DNA of 64,000 nt from Bathymodiolus brooksi (taxonomy: Eukaryota; Mollusca; Bivalvia; Mytilida; Modiolidae). The stretch covers positions 14,895,506-14,959,505 of the forward strand of contig OY804579.1 in NCBI GenBank assembly GCA_963680875.1, written 5' to 3'. Position 1 is the first letter of the stretch, and each line of letters starts with the position of its first letter. The notes below the pieces were generated by a model. It made no database searches, had not been told where the DNA came from, and saw only the letters and a program-made list of their open reading frames with translations. Of the stretch, positions 1-8,866 are shown piece after piece. A program made the position numbers and the translations under genes.

Positions 1-324
1 AGAACATAATTTTGAAATAATTTATTTAAACATAAGAAAAATATATAAAAATATATTACTGTATGATATATATTTAAAAAAAACCAAACAACACGAGTAA
101 TATTTGTTCAAGTTGTGTTGGAACTTGGAGTCCCGGGTGGCAATGTTTGGCTGCAAATGGCTTGTACAATATATAAAATTAACAACATAATTTTAAAATA
201 ACATTTTATTTAAAACAATTATATACCCGTATCTGATTTCGACAAAAATTCGATATAAACAATATTCCAATACGACGGGCGTTATTTCCAGTACTCGGGC
301 GTTCCCGGGCTGCTCCGGGCGGTC
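1..324. other. AT-rich DNA without a recognisable gene
   Basis: I see no coding potential here. The segment is AT-rich with two loosely similar stretches (about 3-30 and 184-214, both AACATAATTTT followed by AAATAA-like sequence). It ends in a short GC-rich stretch (about 270-328, several CGGGCG/CCCGGG motifs) that abuts the truncated 5' end of the LINE. The GC-rich part could be old promoter DNA of the downstream CISD2 gene pushed away by the LINE, but that is inference. Confidence 0.5.
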
Positions 325-328
325 TTAG

Positions 329-2274
329 GAATTAAGAAAAGCTGTATACAAAAAAAGACAGTTGCATAATAAATATAATAAATGTAAAACTAAGAGTAAC
401 TGGGAAAATTATAGACAACAGAGAAATCTAGTTACAAAAATTAGGAAAAGGTCTATTAAAACTTATTTCTTTGAAAGATGTATAGGTGGTCCCAAATCAA
501 AGGATTTTTGGCCTACTATCAAGCCGTTTATTACCAACAAAGGTAGCCATTTTACTAAAAATATCATACTCTGAAAAAGATGAAATCATAAATGATCAAA
601 ACATGGTAGCAGAATGTTTTAATGATTTCTTTATAAATGTGGCAAAAGATATTGGAAATGTAACTGTTGTAGATAAAAATCATCCTAGTATCATTGAAAT
701 TAACAAAAATAAAAAAAGATATACCTAATCTTGAATTTAAAGAAATATCTGATGAATTTGTACATAGACAAATAAATAAGACCAATGTTAAAAAAGCAAC
801 AGGTAGAGATAGTATATCAGCTAAATTATTAAAACTAGCTAAACCTGTAATTGCAAAACCAATAACAAAAATGATAAATAAAACAATAACAAATTCTGTG
901 TTTCCAGACCAACTAAAACAAGCACAAGTTATTGCACTACACAAGAAGAACAATGCACTAGACAAAAGTAACTATAGACCAGTAAGCATACTACCTGTTA
1001 TTTCAAAATTCTTTGAACGGGCCATTCACGAACAGTTAACAGAATATTTTAACAATCACTTCCATCCATTTCTGTCAGCTTTTAGATCGGGCTACGGATG
1101 CAATACTACACTACTAAAAATTGTAGAAGATTGGAAACAGGCACTAGACCAAAATAAATACATTGCAGCAGTACTAATGGACCTGTCCAAGGCCTTTGAT
1201 TGCCTACCACACAAATTATTATTACTCAAACTTGAAGCATATGGCATGTCAAAATCTGCATTACAGTTAATTGAAAACTACCTTACTAACAGGAAACAAT
1301 GCGTCAAAGTTGGTACCACACTAAGTAACTGGCAAGACATCTACAAAGGCGTACCACAAGGGTCAATTCTAAATCCTGTACTATTTAACATCTTTTTAAA
1401 CGACATTTTTCACTTTACCACAAGCAGCACACTTTATAACTATGCAGACGACAACACTCTCGCACATGCAGATGATAATATTGATAAAGTAGTTGAACAT
1501 TTAGAAAAAGACAGTTTGGCATTAATAGAATGGTTTTCATGTAACCAGATGAAGGCAAATCCTGATAAATTTCAGGCCATAGCTATTGGCAAAAAATCAA
1601 TGGATAAAAATATTGTTCTTGATTTAGCAGGAAATCAAATTAAATGTGAAAAAGAAGTAAAATTACTAGGGGTTACAATTGATTTTGAACTTAAATTTAA
1701 TTCTCATATTTCAAACATTTGTAAAAAAGCATCTAGGCAGTTAAATGTGTTAAAAAGGCTAGGTAAATATTTAAATAAATTGGGTAAATTAAACATATAT
1801 CATTCATTCATATTGTCTAACTTTAACTTCTGTCCACTTTCATGGCACTTTTGTAGTGAAGCCAATACAAATAAAATAGAAAAAATTCAGGAGCGAGCAC
1901 TAAGATTTATTTATAATGATTATAATAGTACATATGAAAACTTGTTAATAGTCTCTAAACTTCCAACATTAAAAGTGAGAAGACTGAGAACTATGGCCAT
2001 TGAGGTTTATAAAATTCTACATCAAGAAAGTCCTTCATATTTACATGACTTAATCAAAATTAAAGATACTAAATATTGTTTTAGGTACGACAACATTACA
2101 GAAATCCCTTCAGTACGAACAACAAGGTATGGTCTAAAATCCTTTCGATATGCTGCTGCTAAACTGTGGAACGAGTTGCCAAACCACTTTAGAACACAAA
2201 CATCTTTTAATCAATTCAAAAATTTAATAAACTCATGGAATGGCAACTCGTGCCGCTGCAATGCTTGCTGCTAG
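329..2274 (+). pseudogene. LINE ORF2 fragment: reverse transcriptase, frameshifted upstream of RT
   Basis: Three successive frames encode one protein. The first runs 329-574 (linker with WENYRQQRNLVTKIRKRS and GGPKSKDFWPTIKPF). The second covers about 571-728 (AECFNDFFINVAKDIG). The third runs 694-2274 (526 codons). Two small indels, near 572 and near 712, break the frame. In the third frame the RT landmarks appear in order: NYRPVS (residues 93-98), motif A LMDLSKAFD (161-169), PQGS (221-224) and motif C YADD (250-253). The C-terminal region has a WHFC segment and ERALRFIYND, and it ends in a Cys-rich SCRCNACC. The protein would copy element RNA into DNA at a nicked target. Without an endonuclease domain and with two frameshifts this copy cannot move by itself, although the catalytic motifs are preserved. 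Confidence 0.88.
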
Positions 2275-2332
2275 TATAATTTTTTCTAGAATAGACATTG
2301 CATGAAATTTGCCTTACTGCTGCCTTCTTGCT

Positions 2333-2636
2333 TTTGTATGCTTTTCAGTTTAACTTTATTTTATTTTAGTTTTTTTATTTTAGTGCTTGGCTATTTCTGC
2401 ATGAATATTTTTAAAATATTTTTAAAGTATTCTTGAAATAATTTTGGAATATTTTTAAGATATGTTTTAGAGTGTGTTTTAGGAAGTACATAAATATTTT
2501 ACTTTGTATGCTTTTCAATTTAACTTGTGCTTTATTTATTTTAGTGCTTGGCTATTTATGCATGAACATTTTTAAAATGTTTTTAGAATATTTTTGGAAT
2601 ATGTTTTAAAAGTACATGAATATTTTATATGTGTTT
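2333..2636 (+). repeat. Imperfect 170-bp tandem duplication in LINE 3' UTR
   Basis: Two similar blocks lie head to tail: 2333-2502 starts TTTGTATGCTTTTCAGTTTA and 2503-2636 starts TTTGTATGCTTTTCAATTTA. Both continue with TTTAGTGCTTGGCTATTT, GCATGAA, then runs of TTTTTAAAAT and GGAATAT. The second copy is shorter. The duplication belongs to the LINE's untranslated tail. Confidence 0.7.
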
Positions 2637-2710
2637 TGAGTTTATTTGCTTAAAATTTGCATGAATGTACTTGTATGTGTAATGGGTGCTATAAATGTCC
2701 GCATCTATTT

Positions 2711-2787
2711 TGTGTTTTGACTTCTGGTCCTATGACAATAAGTACACAGAGAGGCACTGGCTGTACGGGTCCAGAGGTCAAAACACA
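2711..2787 (+). other. Stem-loop in LINE 3' UTR
   Basis: The left arm, TGTGTTTTGACTTCTGG (2711-2727), and the right arm, CCAGAGGTCAAAACACA (2771-2787), pair over 17 positions with a single G-U wobble, around a 43-nt loop. Conserved 3' stem-loops are recognised by the RT in several LINE clades; that role here is inference. Confidence 0.65.
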
Positions 2788-3079
2788 GAAAAGTATGCAT
2801 AAATATTATCCGGATATGTATTTAATTTTGTATTGCATGACATGTTTTATTGTGCTGTATTTAATTTATGTAATTTATTATGCATGTCGGTTTGAAAAGC
2901 TCTTGAGAGCTTATGTTGTATTGTTATAAAATGTACCGACTTTAAATAAACCTTTTTGATTTGATTTGATTTGATGTCTCGGCCTGTCACGGGCGCTTTT
3001 TAGTATGACCCCCCCCATGGATAAGCGTTTCTTTCGGAACCTCTCGAAACTTTTCATCAAAGAGACCTATCCAGGCAAC

Positions 3080-3176
3080 ATGGAAATTTTAAATCGTCTA
3101 ATTACTTCTACTTTGCCATATTATTTAACCAATCTACCAATTCCTAAATCAGTTTTGGGATTTATACAATTATCTG
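3080..3176 (+). CDS. CISD2: CISD2-type CDGSH iron-sulfur protein, exon 1 (start)
   Basis: First coding exon of a 133-residue protein assembled from 3080-3176, 15414-15628 and 18432-18521. The family forms homodimers holding one 2Fe-2S cluster per subunit. In animals CISD2 (NAF-1, Miner1) is anchored in the ER and mitochondria-associated membranes, facing the cytosol, and takes part in calcium handling, autophagy control and iron/redox homeostasis. This exon encodes residues 1-32 plus one base of codon 33. It carries the CISD2 signature of LP-x-YL followed by LP-x-P-x-S and GF-x-x-L (here LPYYL, LPIPKS, GFIQL), which separates CISD2 from mitoNEET. The start at 3080 fits the known CISD2 N-terminus and has A at -3 and G at +4. 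Two upstream in-frame ATGs (3005, 3017) would add 25 or 21 residues. The donor is G|GTATAT (phase 1). The LINE tail ends 104 bp upstream of the ATG. Confidence 0.87.
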
Positions 3177-3211
3177 GTATATGTTTTACTAAACTACCAC
3201 CAACCATCTAA

Positions 3212-3597
3212 AATAAGGGACAACCGAAAATACTTGCCAAACATTGAACTGTTCGATCCCTATCTAGCCCAGTCCAAGATTTTAGAGAATGTCATATGCA
3301 CATGTGACATTCAAACTCAAAGTTACAAATAATGATTAAAGGAAAAGACAAACGAGAACCCAATGATTTCAATTCCCATTTGAGACTTTATTGTACCCTA
3401 GTTGTCATGGGTTGTTTTCATGTGTCTTCACATTCATTGACGTTAGGCCATTAGGGGTCAGACCTATAAAGTATAATCCGATAGTCCGACAGACAAAGTA
3501 CATTTTTAATAGCTATTCTATGAAAATAAAATATATGTTCTACATGAGAAATGTTCGCTTAGTCAAGTTTTGTGTGTGAAACGCAAGATCTGTTGTC
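3212..3597. other. Intron sequence, nothing recognised
   Basis: Early intron 1. A short open frame at 3391-3579 shows no family resemblance and no coding-like composition. I see nothing I can support here. Confidence 0.5.
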
Positions 3598-3703
3598 AAA
3601 CTGGTGTTGCAAGATTCTTATTGTGGTTTACTGATGCATATATTAAAAACTGGTGTTGAAAAATTCTTATTAGGTTTACATGTACTGAAGCATATATTAA
3701 AAA
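3598..3703 (+). repeat. Two-copy imperfect tandem repeat (about 50 bp)
   Basis: Copies at 3598-3646 and 3647-3703 both begin AAACTGGTGTTG, continue ATTCTTATT and end GCATATATTAA, with small indels between them. It is a local duplication inside intron 1. Confidence 0.65.
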
Positions 3704-3848
3704 TATTTTGATCATAATTAATTTTGAAGACATTTACTTTCGAGAATTAAAGAATCCTAATATATTGTCTAGATCCGGAATACATAGCCTTTGCTTTTTG
3801 TTCCGGTTGGCTCATCTAGCCAAGGTAGTCTTTTCAGTCCTGAACAAA

Positions 3849-4188
3849 CCACATCGGTGGAGTAATGGTTAGCGTATTCGTCTCGAGTGCGCTAGAACGT
3901 GTGTTTGAGCCCCTGTCGGGTCAAACCAAAGACTATAAAATTGGTATTTGTTGTTTTTCCGCTAAGCACGCAGCATTGGTTGGCTCGGAATCAGAATAAT
4001 GTGTCCGAGTGGAACGATACGTCTACCAGCAGACTGTTGTTTCAGTGAACTAGCACTATAAACATCCAACTCAGTGTGTTGATCTATTACAAAGCGGACC
4101 TCATCATCACCTCATTGAAAATTTACTTGTTCTCCCCATGATATAGCTGAAAAATTGCTGAATTGGCATTAAACAACAATCACTCACT
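3849..4188 (+). mobile_element. tRNA-derived SINE, family 1, copy 1
   Basis: The tRNA-like head has an A-box-like ATGGTTAGCGTATTCG and a B-box-like TGTTTGAGCCC (3902-3912). The body contains GGTTGGCTCGGAATCAG, and the 3' part contains CCATGATATAGCTGAAAAA and TTGGCATTAAACAAC, followed by a CACTCACTCA tail. A 14-bp target duplication with one mismatch flanks it (CAGTCCTGAACAAA at 3835-3848, CAGTCCAGAACAAA at 4189-4202). The same family recurs at 18009-18363 and, truncated, near 13868. It may belong to a broadly distributed animal SINE superfamily such as MetaSINE; that needs an alignment. Confidence 0.85.
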
Positions 4189-4202
4189 CAGTCCAGAACA
4201 AA

Positions 4203-5056
4203 TTACCTGCTACATCGGCTCTGTCAGAAAATAATAATTTAACGGCGAAGAAGACGAAAAGATTTAATTTGATCCAAAATACTTAGTACCCCCTCGAAAA
4301 TAGTATGGTCGTCACTTTGAGATTATCATTGAATTAAAGAAATTTTCTATTTCTTCATTTAAGTGAATGAAAACATTCCTTCATACAAGTACAAATTCAA
4401 ACAAATATTCAAGAAAATTGGTCAAACTAAAGCTTTAGATGTATTGGACTGCAAATTTTTACTTTGTTGCTGTTCTTACTTGAACGATGAAAGTGAAAAT
4501 GTAAAACATTTACTTAATAAAAAAAGTGCTGTTCAAAGACCTACGGACTCTACCAAATTCATGTGTTTCTTGTAATTATTGTAAAGTAGGTAGTAATACC
4601 TAAATTGACCATTTAACTTTTATGTAAATTTATAGTTGCTAAAGTACTAAAGGTCTGGTAAAATAGAAAAAAAAATACATTCTTATACAACAAGTAAGTG
4701 GACACATTTGCAGCCGGCATACAAAATAAAAGATTAAAATGGTAACATGATTGACTTACAATGTATATCTAAAGTATAGTAATATGGGAAGAAAAGTTAT
4801 CTTGGCCAAAAGATATAAGCATTGTCAAAGGCCTACGGACTCTACCAAAATAACTTTAACTTTGAAAAAAGCTTATCAAAGGTGTTTCTATATCAAATAA
4901 CTATTATAACTACATTGTGATACTCTATGCTTTTGTTTTCTTCTTTGCTTTTTTCAATCAGATTTGTATAATGTGTATCTAAGATATATGTTGTGCTCTT
5001 GGGCAACTATTCTTGTGAATCTTCTGTTTTTTCAGATATTCGGGTTTTGTCTGTCT
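4203..5056. other. Intron sequence with a 24-bp spaced repeat
   Basis: No gene recognised. A 24-bp phrase containing CCTACGGACTCTACCAAA occurs at 4534-4557 and 4826-4849 with one mismatch. A 70-codon open frame (4363-4575) overlaps the first copy but resembles no family I know. Confidence 0.45.
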
Positions 5057-6174
5057 TTACATCTCTAATTTAAATCTGTACAGAAAATTTTCGCAGAGCT
5101 TCAGCCTTCGGAACTGCATTACAACATTTTTGACATAGACCTGATCTCCTGTTAGTTTCAGATACTTACATTGTTTAACTTGAGGTTTTCTGAACAGAAT
5201 CAAGCCAGTTTTATCATTTTGAAACTTTACATTGTATAGATCTGCTATATGCTTCAACTACAGTTACAGACATGATATGTTTCTGTACCAATTCAACATT
5301 TGTGCTTTCTTTTATCTTAAGAACTTCATTCTTATTTGGTATTTCCCTACTTATATCTGGTGACAAATAGAAGTTGATGATTCATCTCCTTACATCATCT
5401 GATACTCTTGTCTTTTCTTAATCTCCTTTAAGGTTGTCCACTGCTTTCCTCTTTTATGGTGTTTCCCAATATCTAGCATGGGTCTGATATATTTTCTACT
5501 AATTGACATGAGTGCTGTTTGTACAATGGTAGTATAAAATACTTTACTTTCTCATTGATTGGCTGGGTTCCCTTTAGCTTTATGTCTGAGATAGAGATAT
5601 CCTTTCTTATTGTTTTTACATAGCCATCTGCTAAACATTTCTAGCTTTTTCTTTACATCTTTACCTACTATTACTCCTCTTTTCTCTAGAATATCAGAGG
5701 TAGAAGGAGAATCAATAAGTTTCTCAATCACTGCAACTTTTTTTTTACAGGTGTTTTGGGCAAAATCTCTTTTACCTTTTTAGCTTGGCAGTATATGGCT
5801 GAATCTACTACTAGGAGATGTAATTGGTTTATCATTTGTTGTCTGTCACTTTATTTTTATCATCCATTTTCTTGTTGTAATTCTTTGTTTTTCTTGTTTA
5901 TCTGTAAGTAGTGAATCATTACGTTGGTCATTTTCTTCATTTGATTCTTAGTTTTTCTTTTCTTTGTTTTCTTTTTATCTCTGTATCTTTTCATCTAAGT
6001 GTTTCTTTGGATCTTGATTTTTTTTCTTCTAGTTTTGTGTTTCCACTTTGAATGGCTTGCCTCTGAAGATCTCTCTTGGCCATCTTGCACTCTCTATTCT
6101 TCTTTCTCATTTTTCCAGCCTTGCTGGATCAGATCTTGCATTTGATCTGTATCTTCTCATTTTTTCAGATTTTT
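5057..6174 (-). pseudogene. Decayed coding region of unknown multicopy protein
   Basis: Read on the minus strand, this stretch has coding-like segments separated by stops and shifts. At the 5' end (about 6164-5985) is a basic helix-like region starting MRRYRSNARSDPARLEK, then MRKKNRECKMAKRDLQRQ in the next frame. In the middle (about 5763-5621) is an open stretch with IEKLIDSPSTSDILEKRGVI and VKKKLEMF. At the 3' end (5257-5057) is a 66-codon frame with FRKPQVKQCKYLKL. The general look, with a basic RRYR..DP start and a later FRKLRPK-like segment, recalls uncharacterised multicopy proteins of molluscs and cnidarians that are probably mobile-element genes. I cannot name the family. Several frameshifts and stops mean it is not functional. 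The hairpin-led element 6175-8802 begins directly next to its 5' end. Confidence 0.45.
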
Positions 6175-6514
6175 AGCTCACCTGACCCAAAGGGTCATGT
6201 GAGCTATTCTCATCACTTGGCGTCCGTCGTCGTCGTCCGTCGTCCGTCGTCCGTCCGTCGTCCGTCGTACGTCGTAAACTTTTTCAAAAATCTTCTCCTC
6301 TGAAAGTACTAGACCAATGGAAACCAAACTTGGTCTGAATCATTACTAGGGTATCTAGTTTCAAAATTGTGTCCGGTGATGCCGTGCACCAACCAACATG
6401 GCCGCTGTTACTAAAAATAGAACATATGGTAAAATTGCAGGTTTTTGGTAATATCTCAAAAACCGTTAGTAATATCAAAAATCTGACATGGGGTAAAAAT
6501 GATCAGCACATCAA

Positions 6515-7010
6515 GATCTACCTACCCTGCAATTTTGAAGTAAATCTGATTACCCATCTTGGAGTTATTGCCCTTTTTTCATCAAATTTGTAAAATTTTA
6601 ATGCTTTTCGTCTTATATTTCAAAAACTATAAGAGATAAAGGTTAACTTTAAATTGCAAAAATGTGCGGCATATTAAGATCTACCTACCCTGCAATTTTG
6701 AAGTAAATCCCAATACTCATTTTGGAGTTATTTCCCTTTTTTCATCAAATTTTCAAAATTTTAATACTTTTCGTCCTTTATTTCAAAAACTATAACAGAC
6801 AGATGGTAAGTTGAAACTGCAAACATGCTCAGCATGTCAAGATCTACCTACCCTGCAATTTTGAAGTAAATTTGATTACCCATCTTGGAGTTATTGCCCC
6901 TTTTTCATCAATTTTTTTTTTTCCTTTTAATACTTTTCGTCTTATATTTCAAAAACTATTTAGAGATAGATGTTAAGTTTATTGCAAAAATGTGCAGCAT
7001 ATCAAGATCT
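6515..7010 (+). repeat. About 164-bp tandem units in R1
   Basis: The phrase GATCTACCTACCCTGCAATT recurs at about 6515, 6679, 6841 and 7006 (spacings 162-165 bp), followed by TTGAAGTAAAT and TTACCCATCTTGGAG. A related phrase reappears near 8620, at the end of the element. Confidence 0.8.
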
Positions 7011-7076
7011 ACCTACCCTGCAATTTTGAAGTAAATCCCATTACCCATTTTGACCGATTATGCAAATTAGAAAAAA

Positions 7077-8440
7077 GGGGGGATGAAATTAAAAAAAAAT
7101 CTTCTCCTCTGAAACTACTGAACCAATCTCAACCAAACTTTGCTGAAATGATCCTTAGGTGGTCCCCTTTCAAAATTGTGTCCATTAGCCCCGTCCTGTA
7201 TCCAAGATGGCCGCCATTACTAAAAATAGAAATTTCTTCAAATGGTCAAAACTGCTCTATTTTAAGCCAGAAAGTGCCCAAATTTGAACTGTATAAGCAT
7301 AATGATGAACTTTTTAACATATATTACGGGATTTTTTTATGAACTTTGAACTTTTACCGATTTTGACCGATTATGAAATTTAAAAAAAGGGGGGATGAAA
7401 TTAAAAAAAAAATCTTCTCCTCTGAAACTACTGAGCCAATCTCAACCAAACTTTGCTGAGATGATCCTTAGGTGGTCCCCTTTCAAAATTGTGTCCGTCA
7501 GCGCCGTCCTGTATCCAAGATGGCCACCATTACTAAAAATAGAAATTTCTTCAAATGGCCAAAACTGTTCTATTTTAAGCCAGAAAGTGCCCAAATTTGA
7601 ACTGTATAAGCATAATGATGAGCTTTTTAACATATATTACGGATTTTTTATGAACTTTGAACTTTTACCGATTTTGACCGATTATGAAATTTAAAAAAAG
7701 GGGGGATGAAATTAAAAAAAAATCTTCTCCTCTGAAACTACTGAGCCAATTTCAACCAAACTTTGCTGAGATGATCCTTAGGTGGTCCCCTTTTAAAATT
7801 GTGTCCGTCAGCGCCGTCCTATATCCAAGATGGCCACCATTATTAAAAATAGAAATTTCTTCAAATGGCCAAAACTGCTCTATTTTAAGCCAGAAAGTGC
7901 TCAAATTTGAACTGTATAAGCATAATGATGATCTTTTTAACATATATTACGGATTTTTTATGAACTTTGAACTTTTACTGATTTTGACCGATTATGCAAA
8001 TTAGAAAAAGGGGGGATGGAATTAAAAAAAAATCTTCTCCTCTGAAACTACTGAGTCAATCTCAACCAAACTTTGCTGAAATGATCCTTAGGTGGTCCCC
8101 TTTCAAAATTGTGTCCGTCAGCGCCGTCCTGTATCCAAGATGGCCACCATTACTAAAAATAGAAATTTCTTCAAATGGCCAAAACTGCTCTATTTTAAGC
8201 CAGAAAGTGCCCAAATTTGAACTGTATAAGCATAATGATGAGCTTTTTAACATATATTACGGGATTTTTTATGAACTTTGAACTTTTACCGAGTTTGACC
8301 GATTATGCAAATTAGAAAAAAGGGGGGATGAAATTAAAAAAATCTTCTTCTCTGAAACTACAGAGCCAATCTCAACCAAACTTTGCTGAAATGATTCTTG
8401 GGTGGTCCTCTTCCAAAATTGTGTCCAGCATTTCAGAACA
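7077..8440 (+). repeat. 311-bp tandem repeat, 4 full copies plus partial
   Basis: Units begin at the GGGGGGATG run at 7077, 7389, 7700, 8010 and 8322 (spacings 310-312 bp). Each carries TCTTCTCCTCTGAAACTACT, CAACCAAACTTTGCTGA and AAGATGGCC. Copies differ by only a few bases, which points to recent amplification or homogenisation. Confidence 0.9.
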
Positions 8441-8866
8441 CCGACCAAGATGGCCGCCACAGCCGAACTTAATTTAACATAGGACCCTATGGGAAATTCC
8501 CATAAAAATCTTTTTGTCTGAAACCATTTGCTCAATAAGAACAAAATTTTGATGAAATAGTCATTGAATGGTTCTCTTCCAAAAATGTGTCTGGCGGTTC
8601 GACCCTTCGATCAATTTTTATTTACCTGCAATTTTGAAGTAAATCCGATTACCCATCTTGGAGTTCTTGCCCTTTTTTCATCAAATTTATAAAAATGACG
8701 AAGGCTACAATTGTTAATTTTTTTTACCGAAGTTATCAAGTTTTATTGACTGATGTTATTATTATACCCAGGTGAGCTATACAGGCTCCTGGGAGCCTCT
8801 AGTTTTTGTCAGTTTTTAATTTTTTTGCTCTTCCTCTTCATTTGAAACATCAGTTGATTTCTTTTT

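Larger units (their letters stand above)
325..2975 (+). mobile_element. 5'-truncated non-LTR retrotransposon (LINE, CR1/Jockey-like)
   Basis: The copy begins inside the linker before the reverse transcriptase, so the 5' UTR, any ORF1 and the endonuclease domain are missing, as is usual for 5'-truncated LINE insertions. It contains the RT coding region, a roughly 660-bp AT-rich 3' UTR, an AATAAA at 2945-2950 and a 3' tail of TTTGA repeats (2953-2975). Short 3' tandem tails of this sort are typical of CR1/L2/Jockey-type LINEs. The coding frame is split by two frameshifts before the RT domain but open through the RT itself. A possible 4-bp target duplication (GTCT near 322-326 and 2976-2979) is too short to rely on. 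The clade is a guess; the LINE identity is secure. Confidence 0.9.
6175..8802 (+). mobile_element. Hairpin-led tandem-core element R1 (Helitron-like 3' end)
   Basis: It opens with a hairpin (6175-6205: AGCTCACCTGACCC, loop AAA, GGGTCATGTGAGCT), followed by a CGTCCGTC-rich run. The core has two sets of tandem units: about 164 bp (6515-7010) and about 311 bp (7077-8440). It ends with AGGTGAGCT (8770-8778), an inverted restatement of the 5' arm, then a second hairpin AGGCTCCTGGGAGCCT (8783-8798) and CTAG followed by T. A terminal hairpin plus CTAG|T is the Helitron 3' signature. The 5' TC end is not evident and no RepHel protein is present, so it would be non-autonomous. Architecture also resembles the pearl-type elements of bivalves. 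Open frames inside on both strands are repeat artefacts. Confidence 0.7.

Noticed and set aside
322..2979. GTCT as LINE target-site duplication
   Set aside because: Four bases are expected by chance at this distance, and the 5' junction is not fixed.
7077..8300. Open frames of 63-116 codons on both strands
   Set aside because: They repeat with the 311-bp unit, occur on both strands over the same bases, and begin with a poly-A-encoded lysine run. No protein family is recognisable.
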